From positions 340,654 through 404,653 of the forward strand of contig MNCI01029357.1 in assembly GCA_015680685.1 (NCBI GenBank): 64,000 bases of DNA. The letters run 5' to 3'. Made by a program: the position numbers and the translations under genes. Origin of the DNA: Gnetum montanum. Lineage: Eukaryota; Streptophyta; Gnetopsida; Gnetales; Gnetaceae. Under the pieces are notes generated by a model. The model worked only from the letters and a program-made list of their open reading frames with translations, was not told the origin of the DNA and searched no databases. Positions within the stretch are counted from its first letter, which is position 1. Each line of letters begins with the position of its first letter. This document shows positions 1-13,179 of the stretch, one piece after another.

Positions 1-250
1 TAGCTTAGATTAGTTAATATTATTTTCCACTGCCTTCAGGAGTAGCATAGAATTAGGATACATCATACACCTCATCTAGACTAAACCATACGTGACATAT
101 GCAAAACTAGTCTAGGTGGGAAGACAGCAAATTGCGACCTAAGGCTAACTATCTAGGTGCCACAACTAGTCCATCTGTGGAGTTCGACCGGATCGAGCGT
201 GCGACACTCGTTTCGTATGGTTGAGTGTAGGGGTACCTCGCCACTCATCA
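1..250 (+). mobile_element. 3' end of an LTR (E1/E2 family), cut by the window edge
   Basis: The last 70 bases, with a GGGGTACCTCGCC block and the terminal CTCATCA, match the LTR ends of E2 at 28936 and 36773 and, in reverse complement, the right LTR of E1 near 18147. The upstream part resembles the same LTRs more loosely. No tRNA-Asp-like primer site follows position 250, so this is probably a 3' LTR or solo LTR in plus orientation whose body lies to the left of the window. Confidence 0.7.
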
Positions 251-3200
251 ACAATGTTTTGTAATGGCATGTTTTCTTTGTCTTGTTTTCTTATTTTCTT
301 GAAGTTGTGCTTTCACGATGAAGCCTCGAAGTTATTGTGAAGATGTAACTCCTCACAATAGAAAGTTATCATATGACTTGATGCGTGAGATTAGATTATC
401 TTGTTCTACCATGCCAATAGTGTGTGTTTCACATCACTTCCATTACCCATCTCGAGCCACAATCCCATAGCTTAATTGCAACCTTCCTTACCTAGAATAA
501 CAATGATGACCTATGTTTGACATGCATACATTATAGCCATGTGACATCTTCTTCGTCATGCTCCAACATAAATTTTGTTGGATGTAACATATCTCATTTA
601 AAAACAAACTAAGTTCATCCTTGACAATAAATCCTAATGAAAGTTTCACCTTGAAAAAAAAGAAGGAAAGTTGCAAAGAAAAGCTAAGAGGCCAATGAAG
701 TCTAATAAGGTCAAATCAATGACTTCAAACAAGCAAAGGTAGAAGCCTAATGGTCAAAGAATCCTTGGAATGGAGTGTTGGTTCCTCAAAAACATTACTA
801 AGTGACCAACACTTTAAAGCACAAAGCAAAAAGACTAAACAAATTAACAAGCATGTCACAACCATACCATAACCATGTTGTCAACATCTAGAATTCATTC
901 TTAACCCCTATGACCACTCCTTTGTGGTTAAATATAGCCTTTATCCCATATCATCTCATCACAACCTCATCTTATCATCACAAACATTCTTTGACATGGC
1001 TTGACAACTATAGAATGAAGTGAGAAGAGAAAATGTTGGTGATAGACCTATGGTGGTGTTTTTCATTCTTTGTTGATCTCTCTTACGTCAATCCACAAAA
1101 CATCAACAAAGAGGGGTCAGTGAAACACCACTAAGAAAATTCAAGTTGCAATTCATAGCCTTCACCATTCAACTTGATGCAATATTTTATTGTAAAATGT
1201 GAGGGATGCAATTCATAGGCTGTAATCTTGCATACTTTAACTTTTTAAGGCTAAAAGATGCCTCATAAGCTGTTATTGCTTCACTTTGCAAGTGGAAAAA
1301 GTTATTTCATGTATGTATTTGGGCTTGGGAAGGATGAAAATGCCTTGGGAATTGCCAAATTTGGGTTTTTATATGGGTTTTATGTTGGTCAAAGCAATTA
1401 ATACATTAGAACCACCTAAAACCAGCATAGTAATTATTGAACTTTGATTTTCACATTAAGACCAATGTAGTTTTGGTGAAGCCAACGTATTTTTTAAAGC
1501 CAACATACCTTTTATAGCACCCAACATATTTTTGATGGCCTTTGTGCATCAAATTTACCATAAATGAAAAAAATACATTGGAATTGATGACTTGCCACAC
1601 TAATAAGCTATTAGAAATCATGATAGAAAATTTTTAGTACTAAATTAGACATGCAATAGATTATTTAAACAAAGTTTCAATATATAAAAAAGAGTTTTTG
1701 GAAAATCCGCATTCAGCTAAGCATTGAGACTTTCAAAGCATTATAGAGCATAAAAAATTCCAACAACCCAGCAACCATTTTTATCACGACTAAGGAAAAT
1801 TCAATACTAGAGAAAGAGAAAAGGGTTTTGAGGGCATAACTTTGGAGCATCTAGATCATGAAGCAAATTAAAGGACGCACTCTTTTGGTTTCATCAAGCT
1901 TCAAACATTTTCCTTCCAGCTCTTTGGGCGTTCAAGATTTTTCTAAACTTGTACCAATCTAAAATTTGTATTTGTAATAATTTTTATTATTTTTAATAAA
2001 AGTTGCAGTTCATTCATTTTGTGCAAGTTTACTTTTAATTTCTTTGCTGCTAGATCTACATTTTTAAATTCAATTCACTACCTTGTTTATGAATTTCAAG
2101 TCTCTAGGTGATTGACAAGATTGTCCAAGGTGCTTCAGATCCTCTTCTTAGAGGTCCTTGGGATCTAAAGTGAAACTATTTCACCTAGAATTTATGGTTT
2201 TCCAACTTTTAATTTTTTAGGTGTTACAACTACCTATCTTTGAATCTAATTCAAGATGTAGGTTTTTCTAGAGCAATTTCTATAGGTTCTAGATTAAAAG
2301 GTCTTAGCTCTTCTCCTTCCTCCTCTTCAAGAACTAGTGCTTTGTACATGGTTCTATAGATGAAGGCTTGATATTATTTAGACTCTATTGTCCTTGGTCT
2401 ATAAAGGTTTAACTACAACCATCCTTACATGGTAAGCTATGAAGACTACTAAATATCTAGTCCTGAGTACATTCTACTATCATTACAAAAATTTCACATG
2501 AAAACAATGCTAAAAATAATTATTGCAAATACTTAAGAAACATTATCATCACTATGAAATCATGATGTGCATGGATAAGTACAAATAGGATAGAAATGGT
2601 TAAATAACTGTCAAATGTATTAAATACATGCCCAAATTGATGCTTCTCCCCCATGATTTAGTTATAAGACACCAAGCTTAAACCATAATAAGATTACTAA
2701 GGACAAAAAAGATCAAGAATAATGCATATAAAAATATTACTAATTCAACCATGGTGGTAAAACTCCAGTAGAGATTTACTTGTTCATGACCAAAGAAAAT
2801 AAACAAAAATAAAATGCAAGAACATAAAGTGTGGAATGACCTTGGAAAAATTTCCCTTCCCCTCTCATTTATACTAGCTTACTGATGTAGGGGATAAATT
2901 AGCATACTCTCTTGAACTAATAGAAATCCAAAACTTCACATTCAACATCGCAAACTTATCTTCCTTCATCTACAGAAACACTTGCAAGATCTATAGGATG
3001 CCTAAATAACCACAAATTAACTTAACAAGGCATTAAAAAGTAAAACAATAAGAACATTATGATCTTACTTTTGATAATATTCAATATCATGGGGGTTAAT
3101 TCAATTGATTAATTTATGCATCCCCATGTCCTTAAAGCTAAAAATGAGTGATTAGAAAAATGGAAGAATGATTAGAGCACCTACAATAATGAAATACAGA

Positions 3201-5160
3201 CATGAATGAGGTAAACTAGAAAGGGTTCATCATGATCAAATCTTGAAGCACAAAGATTCAATGCTCATAAAAGTGAACGATTAATCAGGTATCTTATGCA
3301 ATGTAATTACTACCATCACTAGAAATAAGTCTTATCTTTCTTACCCTCGTAAAACCCATTGATCAAACACCTATGAATTCCCAACAACTAGTGAAATATC
3401 AACATCAAATGTGATTCTATCCCCTTGGATGACCATATCTCATTCTTCACTTTGCTTGATCAACTTCTTTTCACATACAACAATAGATAAGAATGGAGTG
3501 AAAAAGGTCAAGAATGAATGATGGATAATAAAGGGAAAGAGTGAGAGTAAAACATCACTAAATTCCCAGCCAACCATTCAATTAGTTCATGAAGCACATA
3601 ATCACATCCTACACCCCACAAGAGATTCACTATCGAATTTTTTCATAGCTACTCATCCATACAATAGGGATCAACTTCCAAGCTTACATTCCAAGCACAA
3701 GGTCATACCTACTACTTCTAGTGCCATCTAGCCTTGATTGGTTCACTACCTAACTATTGATGAAACTAAACCAAGGCAACATGCCACCAAACAACTAAAA
3801 TTCAAAGCTCTAGTTTCATTTTTCTTCATCCATGAATGTATGTGTAGCAAGCTTCCTAAATTTTGCTTTACCAAAAACCTCTCATTGATCCTCTTAACTA
3901 CTCTAACCAATCCGACATCCCAACAATGACTACAAAACCATGACTAACTAAAGGAAAAATATTGGATTTAAATGTGGTTATGATTTAGGTCAAGGATTAT
4001 GATGTTGATCTTGAGAAACAAAAGAATTTATGATTTGGATGGAAGAAACAATTAACATTACCAAAGTTTACTAAGAGAGAGACTTCTAAGACTTTATGAT
4101 CACTGATAGGGACAAATAAGAGATTTTCTTGAACCATGACATTTTGGAAATTCAAGTGATCTAGGCAATGAGTTGAACATGTGAATGGCTTTCATATGTA
4201 TTATTTCAACCACTCATTTTTATTTTGATTTTAGTAATTATAAAATTAGTCTAGAATGGTAAAAATACCAATTATAGATTGATAAACTTAAAGTTATTGT
4301 GTTCTTCCCATCACCTCTTCTTCTCATGATTATTATAATACTAAATATTTTTCATTTTATCTTTTCTTCATATTTTCTTTTGTCTTCATTCATTTTTTCA
4401 TATTATATTTTATTTCATAGAAAGAGGATTTTTGATGGTGCATGGACATCATGGAAATTATTGGATTGCTAGATCATCACCTAGAATCTTTAACTTGCAT
4501 GAGCATGAGAATTTATTTCTCACCACATGGTATGCAAAAGTTCATGAGATCATGAACCTCCTCTAACTAGGATGACTAGGCAAGGCAAGCATAGCCACCT
4601 TGGTACAATCATACCAGTTAGACCCATCTAATGCTCACAAGAACCCTTGTTGACATAGAATTTTCCTTTCAGTAACCAAGAACTCTTCAAATATTCTGAA
4701 CTCTTTCCCTAAGATGTGAATTCCTCACCTACCCACAATTCTAGTAGCATTAGCTTTGATAGCTTGTAGTGTAAGTGCTAGCTCCCCACTAAATCTAAGA
4801 CTAGTTTAATAGTTATGAGTAGAGAAAAGGTAGTTAAATAAATTCTTTTGCATGGACGTTCCATTAATTAAATGTTCATTTTGGACTTTTTTAGCACTCT
4901 CACATCCTCATTACATTTGTAACTCATCCATGAACCATTGGCTTATTGGGTGATCATTTTATACAACACATTAAATGGTTTTCCCATACACATACATAAA
5001 CATGCTAAAAGAACATATAGAATTATCCATCGAGCTTAAAAAGTATGAAAATTCTAACTAAACACACCATCTTTATTAAATGCACAAACAAAAATAGTAG
5101 AAGGATAAAATTTTGATACAACATGGAGGGTTCCTTTCACATGAATGATTCATGTCTATT
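251..5160. other. AT-rich DNA without a recognisable gene
   Basis: All open frames here are about 60 codons or shorter and resemble no family I know. A stretch at about 1900-2420 carries an AATAAA-type signal near 1998, then a T-rich tract and a GGTCCTTGGGATC block that looks like LTR or 5' leader sequence of an old retroelement. I could not find its partner. An imperfect inverted repeat lies at 1050-1133. Otherwise I see nothing. Confidence 0.5.
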
Positions 5161-5922
5161 ACCTAGTAGACGTCTAAGTGCTAGATTGATAATTAGGCAT
5201 GCTCAAAGATGAAAGATATCCATTATGATACACCAGGTATTTCCCAACACATGTTTCATCTAGTTCACTTGAATGATACATTTTCATGATGTTACTAGAC
5301 CAAGAAAGATCACTATGTATTTTCTTGAAATTTATCTTTCTGATCTCACCATTCATGATAATTTCGATGAAGATCTTGAAATATCAACTTGATAATCAAT
5401 GGTGCTCAACCAGGCCCTTCTCATAATAATAGAAAAGTTATCTGGCATCTTATTTTCTGAATTGATCATTGGAAAATCTATGAGATATGACCAACCTCTA
5501 ACATTTGAAATTACATTGTGTACCTATCTCATAGGATATGTGAAGGATTGATCTACTAGCTCTAATCAAATGATGGTACTCTTAAGATAAGGAAGTCCCT
5601 AATTTAGGTATTGCTATAAAAACATGACATTGACTTATGAACCAAAGTCATAAAGAGATGAGCAGTGAACTTTTCCACTAATTTTTATTTTTACCATGGA
5701 ACTATTAGGATTTGATCTTTTGTTTCTTTAGGGAACCATCCTTCTTTGACAACCCATGTACCCACACTAAACATGGGAATGGTAACAATATCACTACCAT
5801 TGGGTATCATCTTGTTACCTCTTCCAAACATGATTATGAAACCTATTCTTGAAGTAGGTGTTATGCTATAATGTCATTCAAGGAAAATCTCCAAGATCTT
5901 CTAGAGATGAGCTTTTGCTTGT
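5160..5922 (-). pseudogene. Retropepsin (gag-pol protease) fragment of a Ty3/gypsy element
   Basis: On the minus strand the order of conserved blocks is that of a plant gypsy aspartic protease. A degenerate active-site block (DFGS followed by VNVM) lies at about 5630-5680, LELVDQSFTYP at about 5550-5590, and the carboxy-terminal block FSIIMRRAWLSTID at about 5395-5445. The same blocks occur in E2 (LELADQS and IIMGRAWLSTI). Several stops interrupt the frame. No RT follows further left that I can recognise. The fragment abuts a single N at 5923 and may be joined to E1 by the assembly rather than by biology. Confidence 0.65.
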
Positions 5923-5923
5923 N
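5923..5923. other. Single N at a probable contig join
   Basis: The lone N separates the retropepsin fragment from E1's left LTR, which begins 42 bases short of its proper end when compared with the right LTR (18147-18188 has no counterpart). The left target-site duplication of E1 is lost here. Confidence 0.7.
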
Positions 5924-6738
5924 CAAAGCGTTCACTTGAAATCTAGTCAAATTCCATGGACTCTATAGTTTTCCAGTGCACTAGTTCTCTAGGAAGTAAA
6001 CTCGCTGTTGAGAACATTCATTGTCTTCCCAACTACACTTGTGAAGCCTAATAATATGGTTTAAGTGTAATTGAGGCACATAATTTTTATCATTTTATAT
6101 TTTATGATTTTTGTGCTTAAAATAAATAGGATAGAGGATAAAGTAATTTAATGCCTACTCTAATCTAATTGGCTAACTATTGTTTAACCAGTCCTAACAT
6201 AAGTATCCGATGCCATTTTTCATACACATCCTAAACACATATAACATTGTTGGGTTACCAAGTTTTAAGCAATTTTGGGATTACCAAACATCATATGCAT
6301 GCTCAAAGTAGTTGTACTTATGTGTTTACTTAATCACTATTTAGCTTATCTTGCTTAATTAATGAGGAACATTAAATAAATAACTGAAAGCATTAAATGC
6401 ATGAATAAAATATTTAAGCTATTTATAATGCTACAACATTTATCAAGAAGCTCTTCTTTATTGCCACACACTCTATAATAAAGATCCATACACTCAATGA
6501 CTCCTATTACAAGCACTTAGGAAAATATTCTAACTCTTGAATGTAAAAGGCACAAGAGCTTCACTACAAGTATGATAAGATGATACCTAAACATAGCTAG
6601 TTGGCACATATTTATAAGCAAGAATAAAACCTACATTAATGGGCCCACATCAACACATCAAATGATGCATTAACGAGGCCTAGTCAACATGGTGCAGTCA
6701 ATGAGGCCTCATCGATGTGGCCAATCCATAACTCATTA
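5924..6738 (-). repeat. E1 3' LTR (left copy)
   Basis: It aligns along its whole length with 18189-19023. In the sense direction it holds a U3 array of GGCC-rich repeats of about 15 bp (about 6640-6725), a TATAAATA box (reverse complement of 6609-6616), and an AATAAA signal near 6453 in the same context as E2's polyadenylation signal (GGCAATAAAGA). The sense start, normally TGATGAG, reads TAATGAG. The sense end is truncated by the N at 5923. Confidence 0.85.
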
Positions 6739-6751
6739 TACCCCCATGACT
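6739..6751 (-). promoter_or_regulatory. E1 polypurine tract
   Basis: In the sense direction AGTCATGGGGGTA sits directly before the 3' LTR. E2 has AGTCATGGGAGTA in the same place (35728-35740), and the 40 bases upstream also match between the two elements. This supports it as the plus-strand priming site. Confidence 0.75.
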
Positions 6752-6961
6752 AAATTAAAACTCATTCTCAAGTTATTTATAAAATTGGGAAGGTATGGGA
6801 TTATTGACTAGCACATGACTCAACAAATCTACATTACAAAACTGAGTGCTAAGGTGTACCAAAAAATAAAATTACAAATTGTAGTGTTCATGACAAAAAA
6901 TTAAACACCAAAAAAAAATTTGACAACATGTCCTCTAATGGAATGAAGACAACTGAAACGA

Positions 6962-9799
6962 TCACAAGGTCCTAGGTGGTGTAGGCTCTTGAGGCTTTAA
7001 TAGACTTTCTCTAGCTTTAGGCACATGTGATAGTTGACGCTATTGTGGTTGTCCAGTTGCTACTGCAACTTTTAGTAGCAAATGGAAGGCATCTAGAAAT
7101 GCTTTCATTTTCTCCTCCTTACTCCTAGGATTGTGCATGGTCTATGTAGCTTTGCCAATGTGGGTTGGAATGGGCACATCCCAAGAATAAGGAATTACTA
7201 GGAAGAACTCCTTAGCATTAACAAACCAAGTAGAAAATTGTTTGCATTCGATATCAAATGCCTTGACTGCATTCTGCAACTCTGGTAGTTATTTATTTTC
7301 TTGGCTAGGTTCTCAGTAGTTGATCATTAATTAGTGAAATGAGTTTAGCATTTACTATCTCAATCTTTTTCTTAATGTCCTTGTGGTTCTTGAACTTGGC
7401 CTTGTATAGTAAGTACGAGTTCACCAACTACATTTTAAGTTCTAACCATAGCCATCTAGTAGTTAGCATTGTCAGATTTATGTATTAGAGATTGGTCAAT
7501 TTCATATATTCTATCATTTCCTCGATTTGCAACTCCTTCATGTAGATCTATGCTTTGTTATAGGCATCTATCCCATCAATGATAGGTTTCCATACTTCTC
7601 TACCTTGCTAGGGTTGCTGGAGGGCCTCATTTACTTTCATCTTATGCACTTCAATATGCTTCTCATTTACCTCCTTCTATAGGCCAACCTAGTTTCTATA
7701 GTTATTTTTGACTCTCTCAAATTTGATAGCCTCATTTTTCTAGGCAATAATTTCAATGGTAGATTTTTTGCATAAGGCACAGACTTCCTCCATAGATAAA
7801 TTATGATTCTCTACTACTAATTTCCTCAATTCTATGTTTGCTCTAGCTATTTGCTCTTGCTATTGATGGATGAATTCTTGCATTTGTTGTTTTTACCCAT
7901 CAACATTTCACAGGCGATGGTTTTCTATAATTAGTATTTCATTTTCCTTGTTTATTTGAATCAAGTCCTTTAAACTAAATAGGTCTTTATTTTGGCTATG
8001 GACTAGTTAAAGATAGATTTCACCATTCCCTTCTCAACTTATTTTAATCATTCTTGAAGCTGCTAAAAAATTTCGTGTTTGTTTATTGTAGGGTTGAGAA
8101 GTGCAGGGTTAGCAAAGCAAGCATATAATTTAGCATCCTCAACAATCAAGCATTTGTTTTGTGCTTGATCCATTTCAAGTTACCTTTCTAGGATGATACA
8201 TTTTCCCTTTGCTTTGAGTAGCTCTGACTATGTTATAGTAATGTTATCCAAAAAATCAAAGATGTCCAGAATTAGTTGCCTGATCCCCACTAGTTGGTCT
8301 CGCAACTCTTCATGTTGGGCTACACTCAATCTTTTGCTAGAAGTTCTTGTAGACATCTACACATCTCGAAGTGCAGAAATGTCTAGTATAGACACCATAG
8401 ATGTATTTAATGCCTTAACAATTCAATTAGCCACCACTTTTGTAGTTGTCTCTTACTCTTGGTGTTGCATCACTAGTATAGTTGCCCCCTTGCCCTCCTT
8501 CAAGTGCACTGAAAAGGAGGTGGCATTCTTAGAGATTTCTAGGAAGAGATAGTATTGAGAAAGACATACCATCACCTCTTATGCACTAGGATTTGATCTT
8601 GTGGGTAGCTATATTCTTTCGATTGAAAATAATGGTCCACCTTCCTTCATCTAACTAATTATTTAAGCCACTTCATTAAGGTGATTCATTGTAGGTTGAT
8701 ACACACTCCACCACTCATTCTTGATTGCTACTCTTGCTATTGCAAGAGCTGCTCTCAAATTTTTCATAGGCACTTAATGGTAGTGTAGGCTTCTAACATT
8801 GTTTCTTGAGTAGGTGCTGGACGTGGTAGTTGCTTCTCCTCTTCTTTAGATATGACATACATCTTGTCCTTTATCATTTCATGCCAACAGGTAATGGGAG
8901 TATGCCTAATTGTGTCATTTTCATAGCAGACTATCCTTGTCCTTTTACAAATTTTTCTGATAAGGCATGGAAAGTGCAAGTTTTTCCTTCCATGTTCATT
9001 CTCTTTGAAACACTTTTCTATCTCTAGATAAATTAATTATGAAAGGTTTTATGAAAAAATTTCACTTAGAGGGGTGCATTCCTAGGCAAAGAAAGTAGTC
9101 ACCTTGATGAGCCTCACAATCGGATTAAGATGATAGGTTGCTATCTTAAAACATATGTGCTTTGTTGGTGTGAGTGTATCAAACTCCTTACGGTCAACCT
9201 TGTAATGCTACTGAGTCCATCCATTTTTCTCCTCTGGATCAACTTGCATAGATAACTTTGCGAGTTGTGTTCCAAAATCAAGTAACCTAATAGCCTACAT
9301 GATGACTTCAGCTAAGTAGGACACCTAAATGTCCTTGATCTTCACAATGGAACCTACCCTTCTATTATTCTAAAATAGGTACATCTCTTCCATGTACCAC
9401 TTCCCCTAAAAGTAATGATTGGCCATATGGGAGAGGTTTATAATTGAGTCTTTACCTCCACTAGAGCATGCTCTAAGAATGCCCTGAATTTTAGTTTATG
9501 GACAATTGATGTTGGACATCATAGGGTCTAATTGTGTCAAGGAAAGCTTGTGTTAGTATGACTTCAAGTCTTGGTATAAGCCTTGATGTCTCTCCTGACT
9601 ATGATTGTTCTATTGCTACCTCTTCCTTGAGAATTTATTGAATAGAGTCCACCTTAGGCTTCTCTCGAAGAGGTCCCATTGAATAGGTTTCTTTAAACTA
9701 TTCCTAGGCTTTTTCTTTCTTGCCCCTTTCAGCTTTGGGTTATTTCTCCCTTAGTTGAGATAGTCCTCCGTTCTGTGGTTATTTTGGTCTTGGTGCCAT
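6962..9799 (-). pseudogene. Extra reading frame between integrase and 3' LTR of E1 (unknown function)
   Basis: From a minus-strand ATG at 9799 to a TGA at 6962 the span is 2838 bp (946 codons), read through many stops (mostly TAG) and at least one frame change. The start is lysine-rich. The middle and carboxy-terminal halves are rich in Leu, Glu, Lys and Asn with heptad-like spacing that suggests coiled coil, for example QLVGIRQLILDIFDFLDNI and NIELRKLVVENHNLSMEEV. The frame ends in a proline-rich tail (QEPTPP). I do not recognise the family. It lies where Tat/Athila elements carry an additional or env-like ORF, but I see no signal peptide or clear membrane span. The related element E2 lacks it. 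It could equally be captured host sequence. Confidence 0.5.
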
Positions 9800-12009
9800 A
9801 TGTAATCACAACATGACCATGGGTTAGTAATTATTGTGTAACATGAAAAAATTTGGATACCTTATCTCATTAGAAAGGTTACACTTGGCTAATTTGTGAT
9901 TATGACTAATTTAATTGATTTTAATCATTAATTTATTTGTATCTTAATATTAATAAGTGATCATAGTCATAGTGGAGGGTGTTGGAACGGTCAAACTGTC
10001 AAAACCTAATGGTTTAATATCATTGTATTCATTAACCCTTTAAAGAAGTCAGAATAATTTTTAAAAATTTCTCATTAGAAACCTTAAGATTTATGGCATC
10101 CATGAGTAAGAGCTTACCTCCAGTAGTTTCAAGATCAAAAAACAGAGTGATTTTGACAAATAGTCAAAAAGTCATGGGCTCCAGAAAGTTTTGGACTTTG
10201 AAAAATGGAAAAAAAATCCTCTTTTGTTATGAAGCAAATGATAAAAAATTTTAAAGTGTTCAATAGTATTTATATATTTTTTGTGTTGTGTTGATGGGGC
10301 CTAGTTAATGGGGTCAATTACGTCAACTAGGCCTAGTTGACGTGGTTGTTGACCACCATTGACTTTGGAAAACTTTGAAAATATAAGGAATTTTTTAGTG
10401 AAATAGAAGTCAAGTGGAAGCCCAAAAGGCCATGAACATGATGAAAATAGTAGAAGAGGATGTTGGAGTTCAAAAAATTCAAAAAATTAAGAAAATAGTT
10501 GGAGAATGAATTTTATGAAAGTTTAAGAAGCACACAGCTAGATGCATAATGGGGCACATGAAAGATATGATTGTAGAAATTTCTAAGATAAGGAGCTTAA
10601 CTATCCAAACTAAGAGATATGCAAGTGGTTCCTTCCCATAGCAAGAACATGCCTTTTTTACCCTTGCATAACCTTAATGAAGGAATCCATGGGCCCCATA
10701 GTCGATTAATGGTTATGAAACATTAAGGACCAACTTGCAAGAATCTATCCAAGAATTTTAACATGTCAAACTAAGAAAATGAGCATAACATAAAAACTAG
10801 CAATGAGGTGAGATACGGGAAATATTGATGGATGATGGAGAAGGTGGGATGAAATCCCAAAGTAAGGTCATAAGAAGTCCCTTGTAGAGTTTGTGTTTAA
10901 AATGACTTAAGGAGATTCATCCTTAATCTAGATCAAAACCAACTGCTTTTAGTGACTTCACATCACCACTCCAAGACTGATCCATCCCCTTAAGACACAA
11001 GAGTGCTCCCACAAAACAATCACCATTCCATAAGGAGAAGAAAAGAGAAGCACAAAGTGAGAGAGGGCCTTAGTTAGAGGGGATCTTCAAGCATGGGTAA
11101 CATGTCTTTCTAGTTCCATAACCAGTGCTTGTAGCCCATTTATTTGTCTAAGAGATGTGCTTTGAATTCCCATCATGTGTTTTTTTTTTGTTGAAATGGA
11201 AATCACACAATGCAAAAACTTTATTTTACTTCCTATTATTGATCAACTTAGAATGGTTAGAAGTTAATGAAAACACTCAAGTACTCATGTAATTAGAAGA
11301 GTAAAAAGAGTATGAAGTCCTATTAAAGTTACATCCTATGAAAACTTTTGAATGCTTCCCAATTTTAGAAATTACCAAGGTCACTAATTAATTAAAAGTT
11401 TATTTAATGAAAGGAACCTCAAACATCCAATACAAGGAAAACCATAGAGTTTGTGGATGGGTGGATTATGTGGGCTCACTACCTATTTCATGAAAAGTAA
11501 ACCATGTCTTAGTCTTCGGAAATTAGAATTCAAAAATAGAAACCAGACATTAGAAATCAAAATATTAAGTACAAACCACCATTAGTAAATAGCAATATCA
11601 TCACTATGTCCTCCAATAATAAAGCACTTTTATTAGCAAAAATAACGAAAAGTCACATAAAGATAAAGTAAAATATATAAGTATAAAATATTCAAGAAAG
11701 ATAAAGCATACTAATGATGTTGTAAAACAAAAATTAAGAAAATCAATAGAATGGAAAATCAAAAAGAGGTAAAAATTAACAAAGTGTAAAACAAAAAGTA
11801 AAATACTGAGGATCCACATGTATGGTTAACATGGATGGCCATCTTCGCCATGATTAAGTTAAAAGGAGGAGATGTGAAATATAGAGCATGGTTGTTCATT
11901 TGATGAGATAGTAATTGTGTTGGCTTGTCTTGGCTCTAGGAAAGGTTTAACTTATTAGATGTTGACCAACTACTTTCTATGTGGGCTCTTAGGTTTGTAG
12001 ATTAACATT
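9800..12009 (-). other. E1 noncoding stretch between integrase and extra frame
   Basis: No coding signal was seen. About 10900-11200 is homologous in reverse complement to the 3' noncoding region of E2 (about 34320-34600), including an A-rich tract and a GGGCTACAAGCACTGG block. The part at 9800-10400 has no counterpart in E2. It contains GGCCTAGTT-type repeats like those of the E1 LTR and a perfect palindrome at 10320-10343. Confidence 0.6.
10320..10343. repeat. Perfect 24-bp palindrome
   Basis: The half-site ACGTCAACTAGG is followed directly by its exact reverse complement. Each arm ends in TTGACGT on one strand, so it carries both the TTGAC core of W-boxes (WRKY factors) and a TGACG core (bZIP factors), placed symmetrically. 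Shorter relatives flank it at about 10291-10375 and recur in the E1 LTR U3 array. A regulatory role is inference. Confidence 0.6.
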
Positions 12010-13010
12010 ATCCAAGAGGAAAAGGTTTCATTAATTATATTAGGTTCCTTCCATAACATTTGGAGCTTTGGTTTCTAGGATACTTGTGTAGGGTTCTAGT
12101 AGATAACCTTATCTCAAAGTTGAAATTTTACTTTCTATATTCTAAGGTCATGGCACTTCTTGTTGTATGCCTTGTGCACTTCAGTCAAAGATAGGACCAC
12201 CAATCAATTTTCATCTAGCACATTCAAGTTGATCAATCTTTCTCTTTGTGCTAGGCTCAAGTAAAGGTCCAAGTCACAGGCTGTTGAAAGTATATGGAGC
12301 TCAGATTGGACCAGAAGTGTTGGAAGTTTTTCATACACCAGCTCATAGGGAGAGTATCCTATGGGGAGTTTCCACATGAAGTGGTAGGGCTTGAGGGCAT
12401 CGTTAAGTTTTGTGCTCTCATCTATCCTATATTTGTTTATAGTCCTTATTAGGATCTTTTTTATCTCCCTATTGGTAACTTCTACTTGATCATTGGCTTG
12501 GGGTGATAGGGTGTTTTTAATTTATGTTTCACCTCCAAGTATTGCATCAACTTCTGAATGGTGGCACTTGTAAAATGGATTCCATTGTTAAAAATCAATG
12601 TACATAGCATACCAAACCTATTTATAACATGTTATTGTATAAATCGAGTAGTAGTGGATGATGTACAGTGGGTGATGGCTATTTCTTCTACTCATTTGGT
12701 GTAGTAGTCAACTACTATGATGATGTGTGTCTTTCCATTGGACATGGGTGTGACAGAACCCATGAAGTCTATGCCCCATATCTTAAAGGGCTCTAGTGGT
12801 TGAATTCACTATTAAGGATCCTCCATTTGAGTGGTCATCACACCATCTCATTAACAACATTCATAGGATTGGACAAACTAGTGAGCATCCCTAAACATTA
12901 TAGATCAATAGTATCCTGCTATCAATATTTTTATGGCCATGCATCTCCTCGCATAGTGGCCTCCACAAGGGCCTTTGTGAGCATCCTAGAGAACACACAA
13001 TTGGTCTACA
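12010..13010 (-). pseudogene. E1 integrase
   Basis: The minus-strand translation shows a degenerate zinc-binding region (FRDAH then FVQSYECC, about 12890-13000). The catalytic core opens with WGIDFMG (about 12755-12775), then SNGKTHIIIVVDYYTK. The second catalytic position reads FNNG rather than the usual TDNG, so the aspartate appears lost. A later stretch VEVTNREIKKIL retains the catalytic glutamate region. The carboxy-terminal part (about 12010-12420) has KLPIGYSPYELVYEKLP and a basic block ending near NPTQVS. At least one frameshift and numerous TAG stops make it non-functional. Confidence 0.85.
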
Positions 13011-13179
13011 TTAGGTACACAACAATGAATAATGCCATCGACATACACCTTATAACGATGTCTATTAATTTCTATGAAGTACTTAACCTAATGAAGATAC
13101 TATTGTTTCTTCCTAAAGTCAAGATCTTGTGGCATCTCATATGTAAGAAGGTAAGTGAGAATGCCATTTTACCATTTTG

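Noticed and set aside
1050-1133. Imperfect inverted repeat with arms of about 28 nt that could be a miRNA-like hairpin
   Set aside because: The arms pair only in two short blocks and there is no further support.
8193-8552. 119-codon plus-strand frame
   Set aside because: Antisense of the E1 extra reading frame. The minus-strand reading has the coherent long pattern.
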